This document shows, in pieces, positions 26,840-36,129 of a stretch of DNA of 64,000 nt (the first letter of the stretch is position 1; each line of letters begins with the position of its first letter). Origin of the DNA: Plasmopara viticola (Eukaryota; Oomycota; Peronosporomycetes; Peronosporales; Peronosporaceae); NCBI GenBank assembly GCA_001695595.3, contig MBPM02000008.1:186001-250000 (forward strand). Direction: 5' to 3'. The notes under the pieces were generated by a model. It ran no database searches. It saw nothing but the letters and a program-made list of their open reading frames with translations, and was not told the origin of the DNA. Position numbers and translations under genes: made by a program.

Positions 26840-27541
26840 GTTTTCAAGATCAAGCGAAAGGCCGACGGTTTAATTGGGAAATACAAGACTCGTCCGTGGC
26901 AAAGGGCTTTCGAAAGAAATATGGAATTGACTATACAGAAACGTTTTCGCAAGTGGTCAAGTACGTAACGTTATGATTGGTCATCGCCTTGACGAAGTAC
27001 TTTGAGTGGCCACTTGATCAATAGGATGTAGTGACAGCTTTTTTGTATGGAAGGATGAAGGAGATTGTTTACTGAACTTGACAAGGAATTTAATTGTCTT
27101 GTACTCGACAAAGCAATTTATGGTCTGAAACAAGCTTCTCGCGTATGAAATGAAACTTTTGATGAGTTTGTGTGCTCGATTGGATATCAAATTTCAGCCT
27201 TCGATCCGTGCCTTTACATCAAGATTTTGACCGACCACTGCGTGCTACTACTGGTCGATGATGTTTTGATTACTGGGAGTTTAACAGTGTTAATTGCAGA
27301 TACTAAATTCGTCTTGTAGAATCGCTTTGAGATGACCGATGGTCGCAAGTACACGTTTGTCCTGGGCATTGAACTTGTAGACAACGACAACGGCAGCGCT
27401 ACAATGAGTCAACGTCGATACATCAATGACATTCTCTAGCGATTCGATATGGATGATTGCAAGTCAGTTATAAGTCCAACAGACATTAGCACAAAGCTAG
27501 TGCCAAGCGACTCTCCAACCAAGATAGATTCCCCATTTTGA
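26840..27541 (+). pseudogene. Reverse transcriptase of plus F3
   Basis: Stops and shifts throughout. Readable parts: 'VFKIKRKADGLIGKYKTR', '[13 protein letters not shown]', 'FEWPLDQ' stop 'DVVTAFLYG', 'LDKAIYGLKQASRV', 'LLVDDVLITGS' (catalytic VDD kept), 'FEMTDGRKYTFVLGIELVDNDNGSATMSQRRYIND'. Non-functional. Confidence 0.7.
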
Positions 27542-27559
27542 AAAGCGGTCGGGACTCTC

Positions 27560-27968
27560 ATGCATCTGACGACAGCGACGCGGCTGGATGTTGCGTTTGC
27601 AGTTCGCTATGTATCACGATTCATGGAAAACCCACAGATTGAGCATTGGAGCGCAGTCAAGCGTATATTTCGCTATTTTCAAGGTACAAAATCTCATGGT
27701 ATTTGCTTTCAGCCTGGCAACAAAGTCGAAGGTTGTGGTTACTCCGACGCAGATCGGGCAGGCAATCACACCGAGCGCAAGTCAACTTCTGGTTTTGCTT
27801 TCATACTGACGAGTGCTCCGGTAAGCTGGGGAAGTAAAAAGCAGTCAAGCGTTTCATTGTCAATCAGCTAAGCTGAGTACATTGCTCTAAGCTTAGCGGT
27901 CGAAGAAGATAAGGGGGTTCATCGCTTACTACGCAAGATGCTGGATGCGGCAGGTGAGCCTGGACCGG
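27560..27968 (+). pseudogene. RNase H of plus F3, truncated by LTR4
   Basis: 103-codon open piece: 'MHLTTATRLDVAFAVRYVSRFMENPQIEHWSAVKRIFRYFQGTKSHGICFQPGNKVEGCGYSDADRAGNHTERKSTSGFAFILTSAPVSWGSKKQSSVSLSIS', stop, then 'AEYIALSLAVEEDKGVHRLLRKMLDAAGEPGPE', where LTR4 begins. The DNQS part and polypurine tract are missing. Confidence 0.75.
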
Positions 27969-28228
27969 AGTATTGAGGGGTTTGGGTTTCAGCTAAAGTA
28001 CACAACCCAACCCGGTCCAATTCGAACCGCGGTTCAACATAATTTTTACTTTTTACAGTTTAAGATTAATACGTCATGTAGAATGAGTGGTTACGAGAAG
28101 TAGAAGTGGGAGCTTCATAAATCAATCACTTCCAGAATTACTTCCTCTTAATCAAGTGTCTTAGCTTCAACGCAAACGACTCTTCATTCACTTCGCTTCT
28201 TCAGCCTTCCTTACTTTCCGGCCTCAGA
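27969..28228 (+). repeat. LTR4
   Basis: About 260 bp, AGTATTGAGGGGTTTGGGTTTC... with ACACAACCCAACCCGG near its start and a GAGAAGTAGAAGTGGGAG block. Similar copies are at 33912-34164 and 60443-60690. The right boundary is approximate. In all three cases it follows clade B RNase H in the same orientation, so it is probably the 3' LTR of an F3/F5 subfamily. Confidence 0.65.
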
Positions 28229-28231
28229 AAA

Positions 28232-28474
28232 TCAACAGCTGCTACTTGCTACAATGAGGTCATCCACGTACAGCACAACAATCACCATGTCGTCATCAAC
28301 GCGCTTGATGTACACACAGTGATCGGACTCACACTTGCCGAAACTCAATTTGATTCTAAAATCGTCGATGATTTGGTTCTGCATGCGCGGCGATTGCTTA
28401 AGACCGTTTAACGACCGCTTCAGCATACACACATGACCTTGTTTGTCTTCACTGCTGCATATAAGTTTTTTCAT
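28232..28474 (-). CDS. pol: pol fragment: RT active-site region (F4)
   Basis: 80 codons: '[73 protein letters not shown]', cut just after the YVDD active site by the LTR4 junction. One frameshift upstream links it to the next piece. Confidence 0.8.
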   Translation of the reverse strand: MKKLICSSEDKQGHVCMLKRSLNGLKQSPRMQNQIIDDFRIKLSFGKCESDHCVYIKRVDDDMVIVVLYVDDLIVASSSC

Positions 28475-29312
28475 TCAGAACTCCGTTCAAGAAAGCATTC
28501 TTCACGTCCATCTGATGCAGCGTCAAACCGTACTTGGCCGCCATGCTTAACGCGATGCGAATTGAAGTAAACTTCGCCACCGGCGCAAATGTCTCCTCAT
28601 AAGCGACTCCAAACTTCTGTGAAAATCTCTTGGCAACAAGTCGCGCCTTGAGCTCGATAATTTTGTCTTGGTTTTCCTTGACTCGAAACACCCATCTGCT
28701 ACCGATTGCTTTGCGTCTTTTAGGCAGAGGATTAATATCCCAAGTCTTGTTTTTGTGGAAAGACTCAAGCTCCGAATCGCATGCGGCTTTCCATTGACCC
28801 GCGTTGCTGAATTTCATCGCCGACTTGAATGTTGTCGGCATTTCTCCCACTAAATACACGACGTGGGCGGCTTCGTAGCCCTCTTCGCGAATTGTAGCAA
28901 GAGCCGACATCTCTTCGAGCGTCGAGCAGTGGTATTTAAGCACATGACGCTTGGGCTGCGAAACCTCAGTCGCCTTTTTCAATGATTGAGTACGAGTGTG
29001 CCGCTTGCTTCCAAGTTCACAGTCCGTACTCGCGTCGTGTGTCTCAGTCTGCTCTGCCTCAGACTCTTTATCGTCGTCCGTCGATAATTCTTCGTCCTCA
29101 TCGTGAAGCTCGACAATAGTGCTTTTATTCTCGTTAGTCGTTCTCCCACTGTCAAAAGTGTCTTCCTCGAACTGAGCATCACGACTCATGACGATTTGAC
29201 CAGTTGACAGTTTTTCGAAACGATACGTCTTTTGGTGCTCTGAATAGCTCAAAAATCGACACAATATAGATTTCGGATCTAGTTTCGAGCGCTTTTCTTT
29301 CGGAATATGCAC
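28449..29312 (-). CDS. pol: pol fragment: integrase tail, linker and RT fingers (F4)
   Basis: 287 codons. 'MHIPKEKRSKLDPKSILCRFLSYSEHQKTYRFEKLSTGQIVMSRDAQFEEDTFDSGRTTNENKSTIVELHDEDEELSTDDDKESEAEQTETHD' (integrase tail and strongly acidic linker), 'GSKRHTRTQSLKKATE', 'MSALATIREEGYEAAHVVYLVGEMPTTFKSAM', '[78 protein letters not shown]'. The catalytic Asp of QMD is present. The longest intact linker-to-RT frame here. Confidence 0.85.
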   Translation of the reverse strand: MHIPKEKRSKLDPKSILCRFLSYSEHQKTYRFEKLSTGQIVMSRDAQFEEDTFDSGRTTNENKSTIVELHDEDEELSTDDDKESEAEQTETHDASTDCELGSKRHTRTQSLKKATEVSQPKRHVLKYHCSTLEEMSALATIREEGYEAAHVVYLVGEMPTTFKSAMKFSNAGQWKAACDSELESFHKNKTWDINPLPKRRKAIGSRWVFRVKENQDKIIELKARLVAKRFSQKFGVAYEETFAPVAKFTSIRIALSMAAKYGLTLHQMDVKNAFLNGVLNEKTYMQQ

Positions 29313-29975
29313 AAACGCGTGACAGCCAAATACTTACAAGTTGGCTAACAGCGGTTTCTTGGCTGTCCAAAGCTCGTAGAGTGACTTTTGGTGCTCGATA
29401 GCACGCGATGAACACCGATTTCGAAGAAATATTGCCGTCATAACTGCTTCTCCCCAGCAGTGTTAAACGAGTCCTGCGTGCTCCAACATGCACCGTGCGC
29501 ATTCCACAAGCGTTCAATTTATATGCTCCGCAACTCCGTTTAGCTGTGGTATGAACGGCGGCGTATATTCGAGCACAATTCCATTTTCCGAGCAAAACTT
29601 GGCCATTTTCGCGGATGCTTACTCGCCACCGTTGTCACTGCGAAGAGACTTTACGCGTTTGCCGGTCTGATTCTCTGCGAATGCCACAGAATTGGCAAAT
29701 TTGTCCACGACTTCTGACTTGCTTTTGATCAGGTAGACGACGCAATATTTGGACTTGTCGTCGATGAAAGTCACGAAGTAGCGCTTGCCACTAAACGTTG
29801 AGGTCTGCATGGGGCCGCACACATCGCTGTGTATCACTTCTAGAAGCTCGTTTGCTCGATCCGTCGACGTCGATTGGAGTCGTACACGAGTCTGCTTACC
29901 CAGTGCACAGCCATCACCAATTCTCCACTTGTTCACAGACGTAATGTCGATTCCAATGACAAGATTCTTCCTCAC
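29179..29975 (-). pseudogene. pol: Integrase of F4, frameshifted
   Basis: 29975-29619: finger 'IGDGCALGKQTRVRLQS', 'LEVIHSDVCGPMQTSTFSGKRYFVTFIDDKSKYCVVYLIKSKSEVVDKFANSVAF', 'SLRSDNGGE' with both Asp. Then shifted pieces 'SIRENGQVLLGKWNCARI', 'MLEHAGLV' and 'YDGNISSKSVFIACYRAP', covering the Glu region in broken frames. Confidence 0.8.
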
Positions 29976-30011
29976 GATTGCGTTCAGCCCGTCATGACCA
30001 ATATAACCAAG

Positions 30012-30665
30012 TTAAAGATGCCACAAATAGGAGGCGTCCTCGTTACTTGTCAAACTCTTGACTGTATTTGCTTTTTCCCGAGCAACTGGCGTCATGTGCA
30101 GCCAAAACAATCCTTTTCCTTCGCGCGCACCGATTTTCCACTTGACCCCTTTTGTTCCGGCATAGCATCCTTCCTTGTCGAAAACAACAGGCCCGACAGC
30201 CTTGGTGAAGCGACCAACTGAAAACAAATTTCTCGACAATTTGGGAATGTGCCACACATTTGTCAACACACCCTTCTTTATTCCGTGCGACGTCATCATG
30301 GCCACCACAATGTCACCGCTGCCAATAGTTTGTACGACGCCGTCGTCCCCCAGATGTTCGTCGATAGGGGGAAAAGTCTTGTAGCTCCTCATAAACTTCT
30401 TGGAGCTTGTCATATGCTGAGTAGCCCCCGAGTCAACCAGCCATACATCATCCGCCTTGACAGAGCCACTGCTACCGCCGACCGAGAACAGATTGTCACC
30501 AGAATCTTTAATCTGAGTGACGTTTGCCCGCTGCGATCGATATCGCTCAGCGTCATTTTGGACTTTCGAGGGGCAATCTGCGATCCAGTGGCCTTGTTTA
30601 CCGCAATTATGGCACGCACCAGTCGTCTTCACCGGTCGTTCTTTGTGCTTTGCATCCTTCATCAT
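30012..30665 (-). CDS. pol: gag-pol fragment: intact zinc knuckle, protease, GAG_pre-integrase (F4)
   Basis: 217 codons without a break. 'GACHNCGKQGHWIADC' is a full CCHC knuckle (C-X2-C-X4-H-X4-C), 'DDVWLVDSGATQHMTSSKKFM' an intact aspartic protease site, then 'EHLGDDGVVQTIGSGDIVVAMMTSHGIKKGVLTNVWHIPKLSRNLFSVGRFTKAVGPVVFDKEGCYAG', 'IGAREGKGLFWLHMTPVARE', 'SNEDASYLWHL'. The best preserved gag-pol junction in the window. gag and pol are in one frame here, so F4 seems to use a single ORF. Confidence 0.85.
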   Translation of the reverse strand: MMKDAKHKERPVKTTGACHNCGKQGHWIADCPSKVQNDAERYRSQRANVTQIKDSGDNLFSVGGSSGSVKADDVWLVDSGATQHMTSSKKFMRSYKTFPPIDEHLGDDGVVQTIGSGDIVVAMMTSHGIKKGVLTNVWHIPKLSRNLFSVGRFTKAVGPVVFDKEGCYAGTKGVKWKIGAREGKGLFWLHMTPVAREKANTVKSLTSNEDASYLWHL

Positions 30666-30684
30666 AAACGCTTGGCCAGACGAA

Positions 30685-30958
30685 TTAAAAAAGGTGCTTG
30701 GGCACTAGTTGGGAAAATGCAAAGCAATATTTTATGAGGTCCTTAGTTCGCAACTACATGCTACCTCTAAGCCAATGATTTATCTAAGCCAATCAGAACG
30801 ACTTACCATCCGGGCGCAATCATCTTCCATCCCATAGTCGAACCTTTGCCCATCTTGAACCCGCTCCTACAAGCAGTCATCAACTGATTGCAGATACCAA
30901 AGCTTACCAAAATGCTATCGCTGGTCGAGGCGTTTCTTCGCCAGCATCTTCGACAATA
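30685..30958 (-). repeat. LTR1 between inverted F4 pieces
   Basis: 274 bp, minus orientation, ending in a TTTTTTAA tract like the E1 LTR end. Both flanks are F4 but from different parts of the gene and opposite strands, with no duplication visible. It marks a rearrangement rather than a simple solo LTR. Confidence 0.75.
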
Positions 30959-31596
30959 CTATCGAGCACCAAACGTCACCTTGCGAGCTTTGAACAGCGA
31001 AGAAACCGCTATTAGCCAACTTGAATGTATTTGGTTGTCACGCTTTCGTGCATATTGCGAAAGAGAAGCGCTCGAAACTGGATGCAAAAGCCATATTGTG
31101 TCGATTTTTGGGCTAATCGGAGCACCAAAAGACGTATCGCTCTGAAGATTTGTCGACTGCTCGAATCGTCGTGAGTCGTGATGCTCGGTTCAAGGAAGAC
31201 ACTTTTGACAGTGGGAGAACGACTAACGAGAATAAAAGCACTATTGTCGAGATTCACGATGAGGATGAAGGAATATCGATGGACGACGAGAAAGAGTCTG
31301 AGTCAGAGCAGACTTAGACACACGACAAAAGTGCGGACTTCGAATTGGGAAGCAAGCGGCACAGTCGTCATCAATCATTGAAAAAGGCGACTGAGGTTCC
31401 GCAGCCCAAGCGTCATGTGCCCAAATATCAACGCTCGGCACTCGAAGAAATGTCCGCTCTTGCTACAATTCGCGAAGAGGGCTACGAAGCCGCCCACGTC
31501 GTGTATTTAGTGGGAGAAATGCCGACAACGTTCAAGTCGGCGATGAAATCCAGTGTCGCGGGCCAATGGAAAGCTGCATGCGATTCGGAGCTATAG
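30959..31596 (+). pseudogene. pol: Integrase tail and linker (plus F4)
   Basis: 'LLANLNVFGCHAFVHIAKEKRSKLDAKAILCRFLG' with shifts, 'RDARFKEDTFDSGRTTNENKSTIVEIHDEDEGISMDDEKESESEQT', a stop, then 31345-31596 open: 'GSKRHSRHQSLKKATEVPQPKRHVPKYQRSALEEMSALATIREEGYEAAHVVYLVGEMPTTFKSAMKSSVAGQWKAACDSEL' and stop. Confidence 0.8.
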
Positions 31597-32736
31597 TCAC
31601 TTCACAAAAACAAGTATTGGGATGGTGTTCCTCTGCCTATGGGATGCAAAGCGATCGGCTGCAGATGGGTGTTTCGAGTCAAGGAAAGCCAAGACGGAAT
31701 TATCGAGCGGTTCAAGGCGCGACTTGTTGCATGGGATTTCACAGAAGTTTGGAGTCGATTATAAGTAGACATTTGCACCGCTGGCGAAGTAAAATCCACT
31801 TCGCATCGCGTTGAGCATGGCTGCCAAGTACGGTTTGACGCTGCATCAGATGAACGTGAAGCCTGCATTCTTGAATGGAGTTCTGGACGAAGAAATTTAT
31901 ATGCAGCAGCCTGAAGGATATGTCAGCGAAGACAAACAAGGTCATGTATGTAAGCTGAAGCGGTCGTTGTACGGCCTTAAGCAATCACCGTGCACGTGAA
32001 ATAAACCATCGACGACTTTATGATCAAGATAAGTTTCAGTAAGTATGAGTCCAATCACTGTGTGTACATCAAGCGCGTTGACGACGATATGGTGATTGTT
32101 GTGCTGTACGTGGATGATCTCATTGTAGCAAGCAACAACAACTTGCTCCTAGTCTCCACCAAGCGTGCACTAAGCGACCGGTTTGAGATGACTGATCTTG
32201 GCGAGCTCAGGTATCCTCTCGGTGTGGAAATCGGTCAAGACCAAGTATCCGGTCAAGTCACGATGCGGCAAACCAAGTTTCTCAAGTCGAGTTTTAAGCA
32301 AGTTTGACATGCAAGATAGCAAGCCTGTCGAGACGCCTCAAGAATCAGGGCTCGAGCTGACAAAGAACATGTGTGAAGGTGGCTGCAAGCATGAAGATAC
32401 GATACAGAATGTGCCTTATCGAAGTTGTGATGGTGGCATAATGTACCTTATTGTTGCGACGCGACCAGACCTTGCTGCAGCTGTGGGGTTTCTGCTAATC
32501 CGTGTCCAACGCATTGGCAAGCTCTCAAGCGCGTGCTGCAATATTTAAAAGCAACGGAAATGTAAGGACTTCAGTACTCAAGTTGCGATCCGGCTAAGCT
32601 ACTTCGGTATTCGAATGCAGACTGGGCTGGAGACATCGAGTCTCGCCAAAGTACAAGCGGTTGTGTGTTCACAATGAACAATGGATGCATCAGCTGGCGA
32701 AGTAAGAAGCAACGAAGAGTGGCGCTTTCCTCAACA
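31597..32736 (+). pseudogene. pol: Reverse transcriptase and RNase H start (plus F4)
   Basis: 'AIGCRWVFRVKESQDGIIERFKARLVA', frameshift, 31811-31999 'MAAKYGLTLHQMNVKPAFLNGVLDEEIYMQQPEGY' (catalytic Asp of QMD replaced by Asn), 32020-32307 'CVYIKRVDDDMVIVVLYVDDLIVASNNNLLLVSTKRALSDRFEMTDLGELRYPLGVEIGQD' with YVDD, then '[26 protein letters not shown]', '[19 protein letters not shown]', a deletion, and broken RNase H ('WAGDIESRQSTSG'-like) until the LTR1 junction. Confidence 0.8.
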
Positions 32737-32948
32737 CAATCAGTTGATGACTGCTTCGAGGAGAAGATTCAAGATGGGCAAAAGATCGGTTTTGAGATGG
32801 GAAGATGATTACGCCCGGATGGTGAGTCGATCTGATTGGCTTAGATGAATGATTGGCTTAGAGTTAGCATGTAGTTGCGAACTAAGGACCTTACAAATAT
32901 ATACACTCTGCATTTTGCCAACTAGTGCTCACTTCGACCTTCTTAACA
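32737..32948 (+). repeat. LTR1 fragment, plus, 5' truncated
   Basis: About 210 bp from CAATCAGTTGATGACTGC to CTTCTTAACA; the first ~85 bp of the LTR are missing. Directly followed by F2 integrase sequence. Confidence 0.75.
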
Positions 32949-33911
32949 CTTTTGTGCTGTTTACTTGCTACGGAGTAAGTCTGAGGTGGCTGATAAGTTA
33001 GCCGCTTACGTTGCGCTGGCCGAAAACCAGACCAACATGCGCGTTAAATCACTTCGTTGTGATAATGGTGGCGAGTACAATTCTGGAGCAATGGCAAAGT
33101 TTTGTGCAGAACGTGGCATTGTACAGAAGTTTACGCCACCATACACGCCACAACTAAACGGAGTTGCAGAGCGCATAAATCGTACACTTGCTGAGTGTGG
33201 CCAATGCATGATAGAGCACGCTGGTCTGGCAAAGCTCTATTGTGGTGAAGCTGTTTAAACGGCTGCGTTTATTCGCAATCGATGCCGAACACGAGCCATT
33301 GATAATGATGTGTCGCCGTTCCAAGTGTGGACTGGCAAAAAGCCTTTGCTGGCAAACTTGAAGGTGTCTGGGTGCCGTGCGTACGTCTCAGCTCCCAAGA
33401 AAAAAACGATCCAAGTTTGATGCTCGATCAGCTCGCTGTCGGTATTTTGGGTACTCATAGCATGAAAAAGCGTACGAGTTTGGAGAATTTGCAAACGGTC
33501 GCATTTTGGTCAGTAGAGACGCACAATTTACGAAAAATACCTTTGACGATGGGATACCAAGAACCAAGTCAAGATAAGCTGTATTAAAAAAGTACCGAAG
33601 AGGTTGTGTGTGACCCTTTAGGTAACGAAGAATCTATGCAAGATCAGGACATGGAGCCTGAAAAGAAGCAGCACGCAGAAACTCAGCCTATCGTGGATTA
33701 GGATTTTGAGCCCGGCAGTAGAAGACATCAGCGGAAGCAATCGCTCGAAAAAGCTGCGCAAATTCCAACAACAACGAGGCCAAGTCGCTATCAATTGCTG
33801 GAAAAATGTCTGCATCGACTTAAGATTTCGACGCGGCCTTTCTTGTGAATTCAGTGGGAGTAATGCCGACAACTTTCAAGTCGGCAATGGAATCCAGCAA
33901 CGCTATTGGAT
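32949..33911 (+). pseudogene. pol: F2 integrase and linker fragment (plus)
   Basis: Open piece 32965-33258: 'MLRSKSEVADKLAAYVALAENQTNMRVKSLRCDNGGEYNSGAMAKFCAERGIVQKFTPPYTPQLNGVAERINRTLAECGQCMIEH' (second Asp and Glu present; the GEAV end hits TAA). Then frame-shifted 'VFQVWTGKKPLLANLKVSGCRAYVS', 'FDARSARCRYFGYS'-like, 'GSRRHQRKQSLEKAAQIP', 'NSVGVMPTTFKSAMESSNAIG' and stop at LTR4. Confidence 0.75.
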
Positions 33912-34164
33912 GAGCTGAAGAGGACGAAGGTAAAGAAGCGAAGAGTCTGCGCGGAGGAGAACCGGAGCGAAGACACTTGAGCAGAAGAAGGAATATTTGG
34001 AAGTGACAGATTTATTGGGGCTCCCACTTCTACTTCTCGTAAACACTCAATCTATATAACGGAATGACCTTAAACCGTGTAATGTAAAACTGTGTTGAAT
34101 CGCGGTTCGGATTGGAACGGGTTGTGTTGTGTACGTAACCTGAAACCCATAGCCCTCAATACCA
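33912..34164 (-). repeat. LTR4 (minus)
   Basis: About 253 bp, the reverse of the 27969 copy: GGTATTGAGGGCTATGGG on the minus strand, ending near GGACGAAGAGG-like sequence. Left neighbour is plus F2, right neighbour minus F3 RNase H. Confidence 0.65.
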
Positions 34165-34242
34165 TGATTTACCGGTTTCTTTGTCATCTTAAAACACGAT
34201 TGGTTGTCTTCCATGATCCTAAGCTCAGGCACCGATCTGTCC
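34165..34242 (-). pseudogene. Clade B RNase H scrap
   Basis: 'PELRIMEDNQSCFKMTKKPVNHG' (the DNQS acidic motif), ending at the LTR4 start on the minus strand. 78 bp only. Confidence 0.65.
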
Positions 34243-34432
34243 ATCGCTGCAGCGACAATCGATACCATTTTGTACGTGAGAAAATTGAAGATGGTCAAGT
34301 TATTCTCAAGTACATTTCTACTCTCGACATGCTAGCAGACATAGTGACCTAGCCGATTCCTGCGATGCAGTGTCGTCTACTCCGAAGCAAGCTTGGTATA
34401 CAAAAGTCGAAGGCTGCCGAGTCGAGTGGGAG
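34243..34432 (+). pseudogene. F1 RNase H C-terminus scrap
   Basis: 'RYHFVREKIEDGQVILKYISTLDMLADIVT', a TAG, then 'PIPAMQCRLLRSKLGIQKSKAAESSGS' up to the polypurine tract GAGTGGGAG at 34424-34432. Clade A type, facing LTR1. Confidence 0.7.
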
Positions 34433-34548
34433 TGTTGTCGAAGACGTTGTGAAAGTCACGCCTCGACCAGCGACTACATATCGGCAAGTACCGGTATCGG
34501 CAATCAGGTGATGACTGCTTGGAGGAGCGGGTTCAAGAAAGGCAGAAG
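34433..34548 (+). repeat. LTR1 fragment (5' 116 bp)
   Basis: TGTTGTCGAAGACGTTGTG... to GGTTCAAGAAAGGCAG, cut off by the minus E6 pol sequence. Confidence 0.75.
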
Positions 34549-35126
34549 CCACCCCGACGAGCTTGTCACATTGGCTTCGTCAGTGCTGACAGGCGTCATA
34601 CACAGTTTAGACAGCCCATTGCCCTCGCGGACACCAAGCTTATACTGCATTCCATTTGCCTGAGCAAAACAGACATCGGTTTCGAACGTGATTGGTTCAA
34701 CATCCTTTGTGAAACGTCCAACGGAGAAAAGATTGCGCGATAGTTTTGGAAAATGCCATACTCCACGAAGCTTGCCCTTCTTATTTCCGTGGGACGTCTT
34801 CATAGACATGACAATGTCGCCAGTCCCGATCGCTTGAACAACACCGTCGTCTGCGAGATGTACGTCCACCGGAAAAGTATCCTTGTAATTTCTCATGAAC
34901 TCTTGCAAAAAGTCATGTGTTGCGTTGCACCCGAGTCAACCAGCCATAAGCAACTCGACTTGGTGATACTTGAGTTTCCACCAACCGAGAAGAGAATATC
35001 ACCAGAGTCGACTTCACTCTGCGCGATATTTGCGCGCTGTGCCGGCCGTTGCCAATCTGCGTTCTCACGAATTCTCACGGGGCTTGGCAATCGTATGCCC
35101 GTGTTCCCCACAATAATGGCACGCAC
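34549..35126 (-). pseudogene. pol: Knuckle, protease, GAG_pre-integrase of E6
   Basis: 35126-34893: 'MRAIIVGNTGIR' (knuckle region out of frame), 'ANIAQSEVDSGDILFSVGGNSSITKSSCLWLVDSGATQHMTFCKSS' with intact DSG. After a 1-nt shift, 34908-34549: 'MQEFMRNYKDTFPVDVHLADDGVVQAIGTGDIVMSMKTSHGNKKGKLRGVWHFPKLSRNLFSVGRFTKDVE', 'LGVREGNGLSKLCMTPVSTDEANVTSSSG'. Close to E3. Confidence 0.8.
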
Positions 35127-35848
35127 TGCTGGCCTTAAGTGGATTGGCGCCCTTTTGCCATCCGTTGTCCGACGTCATAAAGGCTTGTCTTTGCCCGTGC
35201 GCGGCTCGATCGACGCCGCCACCTTGCTCCTTGCATTTCATCTCTTCGTGTAGTAGACGCGACGTCACAAGCTCCCATGTAGGCATGGCAGAGCGCGACT
35301 CCAGCGCCGTGATGAGGAACTGGTGCGAATCACACAGACTTCCAAGAAGCGTGATTACCAGGTCGTCCTCACTCACCGGGGCGCCCACCGCGTCAAGCTG
35401 CTTAGCCAACGTCTTAAGCTTGTTAATGTGCTCTAGCATACCGTCGCCATCCTCCATCATCGTCGTCAGAGCTTGTTTGCCAGGCTCCTCTTCTCGAAGT
35501 GTCCCTCCAATCTTGACCATGCATCATACGCATCCTTGGCTGAGCGAACCAGCGGCAGCTGCGAGTCCTCCATCGCAAGACAGATTATCGCCAGCGCCTT
35601 TTCGAGCCTTACGCTTAAAGGTCGACTGGTCCATCGGGTGACTCAGCTACTCAAGCTTTATCTCCCCGCTCGCAACTTCCCAGTGGTCGCGCTCCTCCAA
35701 CACCATTCGCATCTTAAACTTCTATGTATGGAAGTTCGTTCCGTCGAACTTGTTGATCCGGCTCGGCGTGGCGTCCATGGTGGCGGCATAGACGGTGTCA
35801 AAGGTGAGGACGAAAAAGGCAGAGTCTGCGGGGCTTGGGCTTGTAAAC
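35065..35848 (-). pseudogene. gag: gag of E6
   Basis: The ATG of the PBS is gone (ACAAGCCC). Fragments: 'MDATPSRINKFDGTNFHT'-like in shifted frames, 'LEQLSH', 'ALAIICLAMEDSQLPLVRSAKDAYDAWSRLEGHFEKRSLANKL', a deletion of the 'RRRFF' block, then 35520-35065: 'TMMEDGDGMLEHINKLKTLAKQLDAVGAPVSEDDLVITLLGSLCDSHQFLITALESRSAMPTWELVTSRLLHEEMKCKEQGGG', 'SACHYCGEHGHTIAK'. Confidence 0.75.
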
Positions 35849-36129
35849 TAAAGAAGAAAGGTCCCTTGAGCGGTAGATGCAAATTGCAAAGTAAAAACAT
35901 TTAAGGCCCATAGCTCACAACTACTGATTTATCTAAGCCAATCAGAACGACTCACCATCCGGGCGCAATCGTCTTCCCTCCGCGCGCAATCATCTTGCGT
36001 GCGTCTGTACACCCGTCTATCCATGACGTCACTGTTGCTTGGTCGCAACGCTGACCGGTATCAGTACGGGTAGCTTATCGGTACAACACTGCTGGTCGAG
36101 GCGTTACTTTCACAGCATCTTTAACAACA
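35849..36129 (-). repeat. LTR1b, 5' LTR of E6
   Basis: 281 bp. Variant of LTR1 with an extra block containing the palindrome TGACGTCA (36024-36031) and 'GTTGCTTGGTCGCAACG'. Confidence 0.8.

Larger units (their letters stand above)
25815..27968 (+). mobile_element. Clade B (F3-like) copia element, 3' half
   Basis: Plus-strand integrase from 'KKVKFVRHDGAREFA' on, linker, RT, RNase H, then LTR4. The 5' half was separated by the E4 insertion. It is a relative of, not the same copy as, the minus F3 element. Confidence 0.75.
28229..30684 (-). mobile_element. F4 (clade A) element fragment, minus
   Basis: Zinc knuckle to RT of a distinct clade A family (gag 'SGQAFMMKDAKHKERPVKTTGACHNCG'). Truncated at RT by LTR4 and at gag by LTR1 (30685-30958). 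Forms an inverted pair with the plus F4 piece at 30959-32736. Confidence 0.75.
30959..32736 (+). mobile_element. F4 element fragment, plus
   Basis: From the integrase core end ('IEHQTSPCELW') to RNase H. Close relative of the minus piece at 28229-30684. Bordered by LTR1 fragments on both sides. Confidence 0.75.
34549..36129 (-). mobile_element. E6: F1-type element, 5' part
   Basis: 5' LTR1b 35849-36129, degenerate PBS (about 35835-35848), gag, knuckle, protease and the start of GAG_pre-integrase, where it meets an opposing LTR1 fragment. Inserted in the RT-RNase H region of E7 (flank CCTCG at 36130). Confidence 0.75.

Noticed and set aside
30685..30958. Simple solo LTR1 insertion in F4
   Set aside because: The two flanks are on opposite strands and from different parts of F4, with no target duplication, so it is a rearrangement junction.
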